64,000 nt of DNA from a bacterium. Lineage in GTDB: Bacteria; Bdellovibrionota_C; UBA2361; RFPC01. Shown here piece by piece: positions 52,352 through 61,046 of the stretch. The DNA lies in contig JAUIIO010000005.1 in assembly GCA_030431715.1 (NCBI GenBank), forward strand, positions 124,847 to 188,846. Reading direction: 5' to 3'. Every line of letters starts with the position of its first letter. Position 1 is the stretch's first letter. Made by a program: the position numbers and the translations under genes. The notes beneath the pieces are model-generated. The model made no database searches, had not been told where the DNA came from, and saw only the letters and a list, made by a program, of their open reading frames with translations.

Positions 52352-53148
52352 TGCATGAATTTTTAAAACACGCACGCATATATGCCGCAACGATGCGCTA
52401 CTCTATGAGCCAAGCGATGCTCTTTCGGATGGATTTTGCGCTTCGTTTTGTTATGGATCTCGTTTACTACGCAATTAATATTGGATTTTTTGAGATCCTC
52501 TTTATGCATACCTCAGACCTCGGTGGCTGGCGTCACGATGAGGTAATGGTCTTTATCGCCTGCTCGCTCTTACTTGATAGCCTGTACATGCTCTTTATCG
52601 CCAGAAACATCTGGGAGTTCCCAGCGCAGGTGAATATGGGAACCCTTGACGGGTACCTTACCCGCCCGATAAAACCCTTCTTTGTGCTCATCGGAAGACA
52701 TTTTCAGTTCCCATCGCTGCTAAACGTTCTTGTTGGGATAATCTTTTTTGGATACGCAGTCAGCCAATTTCAGGGCGAGATAGGTGTGTGGAATGTGCTC
52801 TGTATCGCTTTTTTAATGCTTAATAGCTTTATACTTATGACCTGTTTTAGGCTCTTGTCTGTCTTGCCGGTATTTTGGACCCATTCTCGCTTTGGTTTTC
52901 ATATGCTTTTTCAGAGTTTTGATCAGGTAAGTAATCGTCCTGATGTCATTTTCAGAGGCGTAACTCACTTTGTGTTCCTCACTCTTGTACCAGTATTTGT
53001 CATTACCTCCTTTCCAGCACGAGCTTTTATGGGGCGTTTAACGCTTAATGAAGGGATTTTCGCTGTGCTCGTTACTGTCGTGTTTGCTGCCATCATAGGT
53101 ATTATCTGGCGGCTCGGATTACGCTCTTACTCTTCGGCTTCGTCTTAG
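52348..53148 (+). CDS. ABC-2 type exporter, permease subunit 2
   Basis: 266 aa, overlapping permease 1 by 4 bases. Six hydrophobic segments; contains MGTLDGYLTRPIKPFFVLIGRHFQ and FPARAFMGRLTLNEGI, characteristic of COG3694. Completes the three-gene exporter. It ends overlapping the SGNH gene on the other strand by 4 bases. Confidence 0.88.
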   Translation: MMHEFLKHARIYAATMRYSMSQAMLFRMDFALRFVMDLVYYAINIGFFEILFMHTSDLGGWRHDEVMVFIACSLLLDSLYMLFIARNIWEFPAQVNMGTLDGYLTRPIKPFFVLIGRHFQFPSLLNVLVGIIFFGYAVSQFQGEIGVWNVLCIAFLMLNSFILMTCFRLLSVLPVFWTHSRFGFHMLFQSFDQVSNRPDVIFRGVTHFVFLTLVPVFVITSFPARAFMGRLTLNEGIFAVLVTVVFAAIIGIIWRLGLRSYSSASS

Positions 53149-54173
53149 CTCTCCGCAAGCACGGAGTGTTTCTGAATATACTCAGCAATAGCTTCACCTG
53201 CGCAGAGGTGCCCAGCTTCAGACGGGTGTAGTGGATCACGAGTCATGGACTCTTCACTCTTTCTTGCGCATGCTCGATAGGGTTCAAGGAGATCGAGGAT
53301 AGGTAAATTTGCACTCTTTGCAATTTGTGAAATCTCAGCATGTTGAACAAAGAAAGAGTAGGGGTAGTCTTTAAAATCGGCTTTGTCAAAACGAGGAAAT
53401 ACAACGATTAGCACATTAAATTTATGTTTTTCGCTAAGTTTCTTTAATTCGTGCATGTACTCAGAAACAGTATTCCCAGTATCGTATTGTTCAAAATGGG
53501 TTGGTCGATTTTTGTGTTCATCTTGAAGATACGTAGCGTATAGAAGCCTGTATACGCTACTCCACTTTAGAAGCGGGTTGTTCTTTCTTGAAAGTGGCTT
53601 TTCGCTGCTCTTGTTTTCTTGCTCAAGGAGTGGATTAAGAAGCCAGAAATATGGCGAATCCGTATCATTTAATGAATACCCTACAATGACGAGATCGGGA
53701 GAAAGCTTTAACCCACGTTTTTTAAGAGTCTCAACCTCTTGTTGGGTGTTATAACCAGATACTCCAAAGTTAAATACCTGAGTAGCCGGATATATATTCT
53801 TCATTCGGTCTTCGAGGATATTCGTGTATACGTTTTTGTAGTCATCTATGCCGATGCCCTCAGTCACGCTGTCACCAATGACGATTATACGTTTGGTATC
53901 TCTAGTTTTTGGTGAGCTGTAGTAGGGGCCTCGAAAGCCGAGAGTGTTTGACTTTCCCCGGTACTGATAAAAATCTAGAGAATCTCCGGTATATTCAACA
54001 TCAGGAATTGGTTCATAGCCAATCTTTGCGTTGTCGCTTAGCTTAAAACGTCCCTTTGAAAGGGTGAAATAACGTGGCGCTATTCCTGATATGCTTACCG
54101 CACATTCAAGTATGGCGATGGCAGAAAGAGTGCCTGCTACTACGAGAAAAAATTTAAGAAGGATAGTTTTCAT
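53145..54173 (-). CDS. SGNH/GDSL-family hydrolase, membrane-anchored
   Basis: 342 aa. An N-terminal hydrophobic segment (IGILLKFF-like, ~5-30) is a signal anchor. The SGNH blocks are present in order: GDSVTEG (catalytic Ser, ~99-105), GVSGYNTQQE (Gly block), YSLNDTD (Asn block) and DPLHPSEAGH (Asp and His). Such enzymes deacylate or esterify periplasmic polysaccharides or lipids. It is 14 bp from the gene upstream on the same strand, so it is probably a two-gene operon. A link to the exporter on the other strand is only a neighbour effect. Confidence 0.85.
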   Translation of the reverse strand: MKTILLKFFLVVAGTLSAIAILECAVSISGIAPRYFTLSKGRFKLSDNAKIGYEPIPDVEYTGDSLDFYQYRGKSNTLGFRGPYYSSPKTRDTKRIIVIGDSVTEGIGIDDYKNVYTNILEDRMKNIYPATQVFNFGVSGYNTQQEVETLKKRGLKLSPDLVIVGYSLNDTDSPYFWLLNPLLEQENKSSEKPLSRKNNPLLKWSSVYRLLYATYLQDEHKNRPTHFEQYDTGNTVSEYMHELKKLSEKHKFNVLIVVFPRFDKADFKDYPYSFFVQHAEISQIAKSANLPILDLLEPYRACARKSEESMTRDPLHPSEAGHLCAGEAIAEYIQKHSVLAES

Positions 54174-54187
54174 GAAGCTTGCTCGAA

Positions 54188-55180
54188 CTATTTTATACGC
54201 GAGTAGTCGATCTCAAGGTGTCGAAAATGAACGAGTTTAATGTCGAGTGCTTCACCGGTAGCGCGGACGTTTTTAATCGCTGTCTGCATAGATGATGCTA
54301 TCCATGAGGGTTTGTTTCGAAACACGCCGCCGCCAAGCTTTGTAAGATACACCGGACGGGCAGGTAACCCATGAGCGATTCGCTCTCTATTAGAGAGTAG
54401 TGCTATAAGAAGTGTGGATTCGTACGCAGACTCAAGTACGAGTCTTGCCAATGGTTCCCAAAGTTCTCTGTCGACAGAGCTATAACCGGCTGAAACGGCA
54501 CTGGCAAAGACCTGATTTACGGTGTGTTTAGAATCTACCACCTGAATACCTGTATGTGCTCCAACATGAATAAGACTTTTAAGTCTCTCTCGCTCATTCT
54601 CTGATAGACCTGAAAGGTTTGTATTGAGCGCTCTAAGCTTTGGTTCTGTAGATTCTATATATCCGTTTTGTACCGTCCAGTAATCTTCATCGAGTTGGGA
54701 TTCGAGTTCTGCAAGGGTATTAATCTGTAAGTCCTCTCGTTGACCTCTGGTGTTATCACTCATTGGAACGAGATAGTTTCTAAAAACAGCGCCTGCTGGG
54801 CAGGCCATAGCACAAGTGGGGCCCTGCGTGCGATCGTAGACATAATCTGTTACGCCCAACTCGGGGAGTGCGTCAGGAGCGGGGAACTCAAGGAGATTAA
54901 ATTGGCTAGCCACCTGAAAAGTTGCGCCCTCATTCTGCGGATCGAGATGTAAGCTTAGAGCGTCATCAATAATATTTTCAAAAGTTATTGTTCCGCGGGT
55001 AATTTCATACGTATCACTTGTAGCGTTTCTCAGTTCTTGTAGCGAAGGAATAGAGAAGTCGCCTATCTTTTGATTGGCAAGCGTATGCTCAGTAAGATCG
55101 TAAGACTCAAGAAGCTTTTCTCGAGTAGAGTTGTAGTCGCCTTCTTGAAAGCCAAATTGCTTTTTAAACCATGTGTCCAT
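54188..55180 (-). CDS. Uncharacterised protein with macro-like GGG-V-F-x-N motif
   Basis: 330 aa. It has several conserved-looking blocks: ATFQVASQFNLLEF, DRTQGPTCAMACPAGAVFRNY, GAHTGIQVVD and LTKLGGGVFRNKPSWI. The last resembles the GGGVFGN loop of macro (ADP-ribose-binding) folds, and I recall similar proteins in algae and other eukaryotes, unverified. No signal or membrane segment. It forms an operon with the SGNH hydrolase (14 bp apart). The function is unknown. Confidence 0.6.
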   Translation of the reverse strand: MDTWFKKQFGFQEGDYNSTREKLLESYDLTEHTLANQKIGDFSIPSLQELRNATSDTYEITRGTITFENIIDDALSLHLDPQNEGATFQVASQFNLLEFPAPDALPELGVTDYVYDRTQGPTCAMACPAGAVFRNYLVPMSDNTRGQREDLQINTLAELESQLDEDYWTVQNGYIESTEPKLRALNTNLSGLSENERERLKSLIHVGAHTGIQVVDSKHTVNQVFASAVSAGYSSVDRELWEPLARLVLESAYESTLLIALLSNRERIAHGLPARPVYLTKLGGGVFRNKPSWIASSMQTAIKNVRATGEALDIKLVHFRHLEIDYSRIK

Positions 55181-55407
55181 ATCGATATTATAATCGATAT
55201 CATGCTCCTATGCCTGTAGGTTCTTTTTCTGGGGCATAAGGTGTAGGTTCCCTAAGAAGCCTGAGGGGGTGAATAATATACATATTTACAGTGGCTTAAG
55301 CTCACTCTAGCCTTCTTTCTATCCTAATGTTTAGCTTTAAAAGCACCAGACATCCTACTAGTGAAAGTTAGGTATCATGAGCAACATTTTTTCACATAGG
55401 GTGTCAT

Positions 55408-55569
55408 GTGTCAGTGCCCGTTAGCTCTTTGAGTGTTCGCCCCACATTACGAGATTCAAATAAGAAGAAACATTTATTTAAAAAACTCGAAGAGGTTATT
55501 AGAAGTGCTTCGTTTGTAGTAGTGAAGCATACAGATCGCTACTTATGGTTTGTTAAAAGCACTTTTTAA
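55408..55569 (+). CDS. Possible small ORF
   Basis: 53 aa, GTG start with AGGGTG upstream. The peptide starts MSVPVSSLSVRPTLRDSNKKK, and its C-terminus is basic and hydrophobic (SASFVVVKHTDRYLWFVKSTF). It is not recognised as any family and could be spurious. It ends 70 bases before the next small gene. Confidence 0.35.
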   Translation: MSVPVSSLSVRPTLRDSNKKKHLFKKLEEVIRSASFVVVKHTDRYLWFVKSTF

Positions 55570-55639
55570 ATTTTTTTCTAGGTTAAGAAAAATTTGTATG
55601 ATAGTATTAAACTCTGATCCTTTTTTTGAGGAATGTAAC

Positions 55640-55984
55640 GTGGAACAGAATAACATTAACCAGAATAGAATCGCAGGACGGTCAAGAGTCCTCGTTTCGG
55701 GCATGCTTGCTTCGCATACGTGTGATTCAAGAGGGCTTACGCTTCGTAGTAAGCTTGATTGGGTCAGGAGCGTTGTGTCGTTTGATGCGCATGCCTCGGA
55801 TGTATCTCCTATGGATACAGATGTTCCTGTTCTCGCTACCTTTGATACCAATAAGGCCAAAGGAAAAGCAGAGTTTAAAGCAGGGTATAAACCGCTTTAT
55901 GCAGGGCGAAGAACCTCTATCACTAAAGACAGCACATCTCTAAAGTGCAAAGTGTATATCACACCAAAGGTGCGATTCGGGTAG
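55640..55984 (+). CDS. Small hypothetical protein
   Basis: 114 aa from the GTG at 55640, which has GAGGAA 9 bases upstream; an earlier in-frame TTG (55550) lacks such a site. No signal peptide or membrane segment. The sequence is Ser/Lys/Arg-rich with short blocks such as RVLVSGML and VRSVVSFDAHASDVSPMDTDVPV. No family recognised. It is moderately likely to be real because of the ribosome site. Confidence 0.45.
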   Translation: MEQNNINQNRIAGRSRVLVSGMLASHTCDSRGLTLRSKLDWVRSVVSFDAHASDVSPMDTDVPVLATFDTNKAKGKAEFKAGYKPLYAGRRTSITKDSTSLKCKVYITPKVRFG

Positions 55985-56094
55985 AAGAAACTTTTTCATC
56001 CTTTTCACACTATTTTCTTATTTAATCACTCATTTTAAGTCTGTTTTTCTCTGTACTACTCAGAGTTTCTGATATTTTTTGTGGCGTGATAGAA

Positions 56095-56172
56095 GATTGC
56101 CACCATCCTTCGCGTGAAGCTACGGACGACAGGCTGTCGTTCGACATAAATGTCTCAGCTCCTCGCAATGAC
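56095..56172 (-). repeat. GTCATTGCGAGGAGC repeat, copy 6, inverted and with an insert
   Basis: On the minus strand it reads GTCATTGCGAGGAGCTGAG ... ATGTCGAACGAC, then an extra ~28 bases (CTGTCGTCCGTAGCTTCACG), then GGTGGCAATC. It is the only inverted and elongated copy in the window. Confidence 0.75.
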
Positions 56173-56219
56173 GGGAACTTCTTCTAAGCTTCTGTATTCT
56201 AGGTAAGCCTTCGCATGAC

Positions 56220-56253
56220 CTGCACCTTGACCTAAACCTGCACCTATACCAAC
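56220..56253. repeat. A-type CCT hexamer array, single arm
   Basis: CCTGCA, CCTTGA, CCTAAA, CCTGCA and CCTATA in six-base register, the same order as at 40304 in part. No AGG arm. Confidence 0.7.
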
Positions 56254-56320
56254 ACGATTGTACATTTTGCTTCGCAGAAGCGTTCTCTTAAGAGCATCAA
56301 TACTCGTCCATTCATTTCAT

Positions 56321-56392
56321 CTCAGGACCTCTGAGGAGTGCAGACTCCTACGGTTCAATTCGGTTTAAAAGTTTTTTTACTTTTGTAAGGAG
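56321..56392 (+). promoter_or_regulatory. Structured leader of the MFS gene with two competing hairpins
   Basis: Hairpin 1: CTCAG (56321-56325) with CTGAG (56331-56335). Hairpin 2: AGGAGT (56334-56339) with ACTCCT (56344-56349). They share bases 56334-56335, so only one can form at a time. AAAAGT (56367-56372) pairs with ACTTTT (56379-56384) directly before the Shine-Dalgarno AAGGAG (56387-56392). A translational or transcriptional switch is possible; not proven. Confidence 0.4.
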
Positions 56393-56400
56393 AGGTTGAG

Positions 56401-57591
56401 ATGAAAAAGCTAAGTACTGTGCGGCGTAACGTGTTGCTCTTTTACCTGCTTGGCGCGCTTGCCGGGTGGGGAGGCATGATGGGGCCGGTCATCTACATGT
56501 TTTTTACGAAAGTATGTCTCATGTCGATGTTCACGGTCTTTGTCCTTCAGGCGTACTACGCAGGTCTGCTCAGTATTCTTGAGTGGAAGACGGGCAATAT
56601 GGCAGACCAGTTAGGGCGTAAACGGTGCATCTTGATTGGTTGTTGGCTTCAGGCAGTGGCGTGTCTGATCTTTGGCTTTGCGACCAGTCTTGAGCTGTGC
56701 GTTTTGGCGGAGACTATCTTTGCCATTGCTGATGCCTTTGAGTCCGGTGCTGACAAAGCCCTGCTAAGTAGTACTCTGGCTGGTCGTCGTCGTATTCTCT
56801 TTAAGAGAATTGTCGGCCGGGCCGGGGCTATGAGCGCTTGGTGCATGATCGGTGCAAGCCTTGTGGGCGGACATTTCGGGGCAGAAGATCCTCGTTTTCC
56901 GTTCATGGTGCTTACTGCGATCTTCGCATCACGAGCGGTGCTGGCGCACTTCTTTGTTGAAACACTGAGTGTTAGTCATGATGATTCTCGGAGTGTTTCT
57001 CGGGTTGTTGCGTACTGCTTTGTGCAGAACAAGCACGCAGGGTGGACTATCTTTGTTATGGGTACGCAGTTCGGTTTGCTCATTCTGGCATTCTGGACTT
57101 ATGTCCCGTACTTTGAGCGTGTCGGCCTTGATAAGTACTACTTTGGTCTGGTGTTTGCGTATCTGAACACTATCAGTGGCTTTAGCAGCCTCTGGGTAGA
57201 GCAGATCAGCAACACGCTTGGCGAGAAGTGGTCGCATCGCTTGTTGTGGATCTCGTGTGTACTCGGATTCAGCGTTCCGATGCTGGTGCCGGGTATCGCC
57301 GGGATTGCGGTCTTCGGGCTTTTCTTGTCGTTTGTTCGCGGATTCGGTCAGGCATATCTGGCTGATGAGCTCGACAGGGAGACGCCTGATGAGTACAAAG
57401 CAACGGTTTTCTCGATGGCTTCGATGGTTGGGCGACTGCTGTACGTGATCTTCCTTGTGATGATCGGGCAGTATCTTGCACCGGCTAGCGTGTTTGCCAT
57501 CTGGAACGTGTTCTTTGTTATCGCCCTTGTGTCGGCGCTTAAGCTCGGGGGGATCAAGAGGATCCTGCTTAGCCCCGGAAAAGTCCGGTAG
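56401..57591 (+). CDS. Major facilitator superfamily transporter
   Basis: 396 aa. About 12 hydrophobic segments. Loop 2-3 carries a variant of the MFS signature (GNMADQLGRKRCILIG; the usual D-R-x-G-R-R/K), supporting an MFS identity. The substrate cannot be inferred. Codon use is rich in CTG, GTG and GTC and unlike the surrounding genes, which suggests recent acquisition or high expression. It has its own hairpin leader and a strong downstream terminator, so it is an isolated transcription unit. Confidence 0.85.
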   Translation: MKKLSTVRRNVLLFYLLGALAGWGGMMGPVIYMFFTKVCLMSMFTVFVLQAYYAGLLSILEWKTGNMADQLGRKRCILIGCWLQAVACLIFGFATSLELCVLAETIFAIADAFESGADKALLSSTLAGRRRILFKRIVGRAGAMSAWCMIGASLVGGHFGAEDPRFPFMVLTAIFASRAVLAHFFVETLSVSHDDSRSVSRVVAYCFVQNKHAGWTIFVMGTQFGLLILAFWTYVPYFERVGLDKYYFGLVFAYLNTISGFSSLWVEQISNTLGEKWSHRLLWISCVLGFSVPMLVPGIAGIAVFGLFLSFVRGFGQAYLADELDRETPDEYKATVFSMASMVGRLLYVIFLVMIGQYLAPASVFAIWNVFFVIALVSALKLGGIKRILLSPGKVR

Positions 57592-57638
57592 TGAGCGAGG
57601 CGAGGGAGAGTAAATGTTACGAAGCTGCACCCTTTTAA

Positions 57639-57670
57639 GCGGCGAAGGTATATCCTTCGTCGCTCTTTTT
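57639..57670 (+). terminator. Rho-independent terminator after the MFS gene
   Basis: GCGGCGAAGG (57639-57648) pairs with CCTTCGTCGC (57654-57663), including one G-T pair, around a 5-base loop, followed by TCTTTTT (57664-57670). Confidence 0.88.
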
Positions 57671-57742
57671 ATATTTTCTTACAGGGCTTGGTTTAGAATC
57701 TGAATAGCGCTAAGCTCGTGTTTCGTTAAAGTAGTAAGTTCC

Positions 57743-58384
57743 ATGACGTATATTGCCGGTACTCAGGTATCATCAGTTTCAGAGAAAAGCCCGCTTTCTT
57801 GCGCATCGACGGCAAAGGGCAGCGATATTGAATACATCGATCTGGAGTTTGTTTCCTCCCATTCTTTACACACGGGCTGTGAGCTTCTTGTTTGTGGTGA
57901 GCTGAATCCTGAGTATCTCGAACTTATTTCCGATGCCGTTGGAGCTCTCCATGAGGAAGGGGAGAGATTTGCAAGGAGATTAGGGGCAGAGTCAAATTAC
58001 GAGCACATTACGAATCAGTGTCTTAAGCTCTCTTCTGAACTTACGCGAAGAGTCATCCGTGCAGCGCAAGCCGATCAGTTAGAGGTTTTTGAGGGAGGGC
58101 TTTGGGGGGTCTGGGGCCTTAAAGAACGTCATCCTCAAATGCAGTATCCGAAAAATTGGACATCTCCTTATGATCATTTTGTAAATCACTATCTATCAGC
58201 CCTTCGTTCTGAGACAGGTGGTGTTATTGCTATCGATTGTTCTGCTCGTCGGTATGTAATGCCTTCTGGAAAATATGACGCACTCGTATTTAGTCATCAT
58301 GATGAGCAGGTGCTTAGATCAATGCTACTCAGTTACTACGGTGGTCCGAACTGGGATCTGCGTCCATTCTGTAGTAAGGACTAA
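57743..58384 (+). CDS. Hypothetical protein
   Basis: 213 aa, ATG start. No family recognised. The N-terminus is Ser-rich; ELLVCGELNPEYLELISDAVGALHEEG begins a likely alpha/beta region. The C-terminal part has several Trp/Tyr residues (GGLWGVWGLKERHPQMQYP, LLSYYGGPNWDLRPF). No signal or membrane segment. It overlaps the 3D lipoprotein gene by 4 bases tail-to-tail. Confidence 0.55.
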   Translation: MTYIAGTQVSSVSEKSPLSCASTAKGSDIEYIDLEFVSSHSLHTGCELLVCGELNPEYLELISDAVGALHEEGERFARRLGAESNYEHITNQCLKLSSELTRRVIRAAQADQLEVFEGGLWGVWGLKERHPQMQYPKNWTSPYDHFVNHYLSALRSETGGVIAIDCSARRYVMPSGKYDALVFSHHDEQVLRSMLLSYYGGPNWDLRPFCSKD

Positions 58385-58881
58385 TCGTCTCGCTTGATGA
58401 TGGTGACCTTCATCTTGCCCCAGTGAAGAGCTCGCTTCCTGTTGTTCCCCATATAGATATCAATCTTGTTCTTCCAGCGGTAATGCATCCTGTCCTGTAC
58501 AATAAACGTTCGTCCGAGCTCAACGATATAGACTCTCGTCCCGCAGGTATAACCGGCTCTTTCCAGATCTCTTGAGACCGCTATGACATTTGATGTCGGG
58601 GTGAGCCTTGAGCCGCAGGCGGTAACATAAGCATTGCCTGAAGTTTCAGATGGATGAGACGTATAGGCAGTCGCAGTTACTGATCTTTTTCTTCCTAGCG
58701 GTATTTGTTCTTGTCTACTGCTAGATGACTTAAGTTTCGGTACATGTACGATACGTGACGGGCGAAGAGCATTACAGTGAGTGAGAAGGAAGAGACAAGT
58801 CAGTAGTGATAACGTCCTTGTGGCTAGAGTCGTCACGAGAGTTCGCCTACAGGGATTTTTACCGAGATACTTCTGTGACAT
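58381..58881 (-). CDS. 3D-domain (MltA-like) lipoprotein, probable peptidoglycan-acting
   Basis: 166 aa. The N-terminus has a hydrophobic stretch ending LLTHC, a plausible lipobox. The 3D domain covers ~70-166: VTATAYTSHPSE, then CGSRLTPTSNVIAVSRDL, CGTRVYIVELGRTFIVQDRMHYRWKNKIDIYMG and a C-terminal WGKMKVTI. The Asp residues in VQDRM and KIDIYM are the hallmark pair. These proteins act on peptidoglycan, alone or as lytic transglycosylase relatives. Confidence 0.8.
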   Translation of the reverse strand: MSQKYLGKNPCRRTLVTTLATRTLSLLTCLFLLTHCNALRPSRIVHVPKLKSSSSRQEQIPLGRKRSVTATAYTSHPSETSGNAYVTACGSRLTPTSNVIAVSRDLERAGYTCGTRVYIVELGRTFIVQDRMHYRWKNKIDIYMGNNRKRALHWGKMKVTIIKRDD

Positions 58882-58942
58882 CTATCTGCTTATCTGGTGG
58901 GGCTCAATCCTCATGTTCTCTCAGACGAAAAGTCCCGCCCGT

Positions 58943-59794
58943 TTATTCGTAGGTATAAAATCCTTTCCCCGTTTTTCTCCCATACCACCCGGCTTCCACG
59001 TATTTAATTAGGAGCGGGCAGGGGCGATACTTGTCTTCGCCGAGTTCGCGGTGAAAGAGTTGCAGGATGTAAAGTAGGGTATCAAGTCCGACGAAATCGG
59101 CAAGCTCAAGAGGGCCCATCGGTTGATTGGTTCCGAGCTTCATGCCGGTATCAATATCTTCTGGTGCTACGCCTTGTTGGAGGAGGAATATCGCCTCGTT
59201 GATCATGGGGCAGAGAACGCGGTTGACTATAAAACCCGGGCTATCAATAGCAAGTACGGTCGTTTTTCCCATCTCTTCAGATATAGCCTTAATTTTCTCA
59301 TATGTGGCATCGTCAGTTTGGAGGCCACGTATGATCTCAACGAGTTTCATCACTGGCACAGGATTCATAAAATGCATACCGATGACTCTGTTCGGATTAC
59401 TGCATGCCGATGCGATTTTGGTTATTGAAATAGATGAGGTGTTAGAAGCAAGAATAGTTTCAGGAGGAGTGAGGACGTCGAGTTTTGCAAAGAGGTCAGC
59501 TTTAATCTCCACATTTTCAATAATAGCTTCAACGATCAGATCACAATCGGTGCAATCACTGACTTGCACGGTGGTGGTAATGTTTGCGAGCGTCTTTTTC
59601 TTGTCCTCTTCGGTGATCTTCTCTTTTTCAACAGCTCGTGAGAGCTGCTTGTCAATTCCAGCGAGACCGCGCTTAAGGGCATCTTCGTTGTTATCGAGTA
59701 GAAGGGTATTATAACCCGTGGCCGCGGCGACCTGAGCTATTCCTGCTCCCATCTGTCCAGCTCCAATTACAGCTACTTTTTTAATAAGCGTCAT
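58943..59794 (-). CDS. hbd: 3-hydroxybutyryl-CoA dehydrogenase
   Basis: 283 aa. Reversibly oxidises 3-hydroxybutyryl-CoA (or other 3-hydroxyacyl-CoA) with NAD(P). It has the N-terminal NAD motif VAVIGAGQMGAGIAQVAA, SNTSSISITKIAS, the catalytic His region MHFMNPVPVMKLVEII and the C-terminal GPLELADFVGLDT and GWYGRKTGKGFYTY. Normal length and full motifs. It serves fatty-acid or butanoate metabolism; no thiolase or hydratase genes are nearby. Confidence 0.95.
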   Translation of the reverse strand: MTLIKKVAVIGAGQMGAGIAQVAAATGYNTLLLDNNEDALKRGLAGIDKQLSRAVEKEKITEEDKKKTLANITTTVQVSDCTDCDLIVEAIIENVEIKADLFAKLDVLTPPETILASNTSSISITKIASACSNPNRVIGMHFMNPVPVMKLVEIIRGLQTDDATYEKIKAISEEMGKTTVLAIDSPGFIVNRVLCPMINEAIFLLQQGVAPEDIDTGMKLGTNQPMGPLELADFVGLDTLLYILQLFHRELGEDKYRPCPLLIKYVEAGWYGRKTGKGFYTYE

Positions 59795-59934
59795 CTCTGT
59801 TACTACCTCCGTATTGTCTGCATCGAATTGTCTATTTTGATCATCCTTTATTCTTATACTCTCTCTCTTAGCTGCGGTCTTTGAGTTTTTTGCAGAAAAT
59901 ACTCAGCAAACAATGTTTTAAATTGTCGCGGCTC

Positions 59935-59963
59935 TTGCTTTACTGACTGGAAGTTTTTATATG
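59935..59963 (+). promoter_or_regulatory. Possible sigma-70 promoter of mreB
   Basis: TTGCTT (59935-59940), a 17-base spacer and TATATG (59958-59963), 32 bases before the ATG at 59995. The -10 box is weaker than the others listed. Confidence 0.4.
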
Positions 59964-59994
59964 ATTACAGTTCTTTAATTGATAGTAGTAAACT

Positions 59995-61008
59995 ATGTTT
60001 CGCCTCGTAGCCAGAGATCTTGCCATTGACCTTGGGACCGCCAACACTCTTATGTATGAAAAGAGTAAGGGCATTGTCCTTAATGAACCCTCAATTGTGG
60101 CAATTCAGTACAGTGGAAATCGAAAAGTACCAGTCGCATACGGCGCTGAAGCGAAAGTCATGCTGGGACGTACTCCGCAGGGCGTTGAAGTTATCCGACC
60201 TGTAAGAACAGGTGTTATTGCCGATTTTGAAGTTGCAGCTCTTATGCTCCGCCACTTTCTTCTTAAGGCGCGCGAACGTTCTAGAGCTCTTATGAAGCCA
60301 CGAGTTATTGTTGGTGTTCCAAGTGGGATTACGGAAGTAGAAGACCGTGCCATTCGTGAATCGATAGAGAATGAAGCGCGTGAAGTAAAACTTATAGATG
60401 AAGCGATGGCAGCTGCGATCGGTTGTGGCCTCCCGGTTACTGAACCTGTGGCAAGTCTTATCGTAGACATCGGTGGCGGAACAACTGATATCGCGGTCAT
60501 CAGTCTCTTAGACATTGTACACTCTGTGTCTGTACGGCAGGGGGGAGATGCAATGGATGAGGCGATCATCAATCACATGCGCCGCAGTCACCACCTTCTC
60601 ATCGGTGAATCAACGGCTGAGCTTATTAAAAAGACCGTTGGCTCTGCTCATAAGGATTATGATGAGCAGGAGATGGAAGTGCGTGGAAGAAGTCTTACAA
60701 GCGGCGCACCTGCGGCTCTCATTATTTCCGCTGGAGAAGTACGTGAAGCGATAGCTGAGGTTGTATCCTCAATAACTGCCGCTATTAGACAGGCTTTAGA
60801 GAATACACCGCCTGAACTCTCAGGGGACATTATGTCTACTGGGCTTGCACTAGCAGGTGGTGGAGCACTTCTTAAAGGTCTCGACCGTCATATTAGCGAA
60901 GAGCTCAAAATCTCTGTGTCTATTGCAGAAGATCCACTTGCTGCTGTGGTCGAAGGAGCTGGTAAAGTTCTTGATAACACCGATCTGTATAAAGGTGTGT
61001 GGTTCTAA
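59995..61008 (+). CDS. mreB: Rod-shape-determining protein MreB
   Basis: 337 aa. Actin-like filament protein guiding lateral cell-wall growth, so the cell is probably rod-shaped. It has phosphate 1 DLGTANTLMYEKSKGIVLNEPS, ARERSRALMKPRVIVGVPSG, the connect motif MAAAIGCGLPV, phosphate 2 VDIGGGTTDIAVISL and the adenosine motif LALAGGGALLKGLD. mreC and mreD do not follow; the next gene is convergent. Confidence 0.97.
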   Translation: MFRLVARDLAIDLGTANTLMYEKSKGIVLNEPSIVAIQYSGNRKVPVAYGAEAKVMLGRTPQGVEVIRPVRTGVIADFEVAALMLRHFLLKARERSRALMKPRVIVGVPSGITEVEDRAIRESIENEAREVKLIDEAMAAAIGCGLPVTEPVASLIVDIGGGTTDIAVISLLDIVHSVSVRQGGDAMDEAIINHMRRSHHLLIGESTAELIKKTVGSAHKDYDEQEMEVRGRSLTSGAPAALIISAGEVREAIAEVVSSITAAIRQALENTPPELSGDIMSTGLALAGGGALLKGLDRHISEELKISVSIAEDPLAAVVEGAGKVLDNTDLYKGVWF

Positions 61009-61046
61009 GTGCACTGTTCCGCGTTTCTGCGGTTCATTTCTAGATG

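Larger units (their letters stand above)
55985..56400. other. Spacer before the MFS gene: inverted GTCATTGC repeat, hexamer array and leader hairpins
   Basis: 416 bp. Holds an inverted long variant of the GTCATTGCGAGG repeat (56095-56172), an A-type CCT array (56220-56253) and a structured leader (56321-56384) just before the MFS ribosome site. No gene is seen. Confidence 0.65.

Noticed and set aside
56336..56362. tRNA-like fragment with GTTCAATTC
   Set aside because: Resembles a T-loop, but the flanking bases cannot form the T stem or an acceptor stem.
56929..57630. 233-codon minus-strand frame over the MFS gene
   Set aside because: Antisense to membrane helices; His/Arg/Pro-rich with no domain, produced by the G-rich codon use of the MFS gene.
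61019..61032. Terminator after mreB (CCGC...GCGG)
   Set aside because: Four-base stem with no run of Ts; too weak to call.
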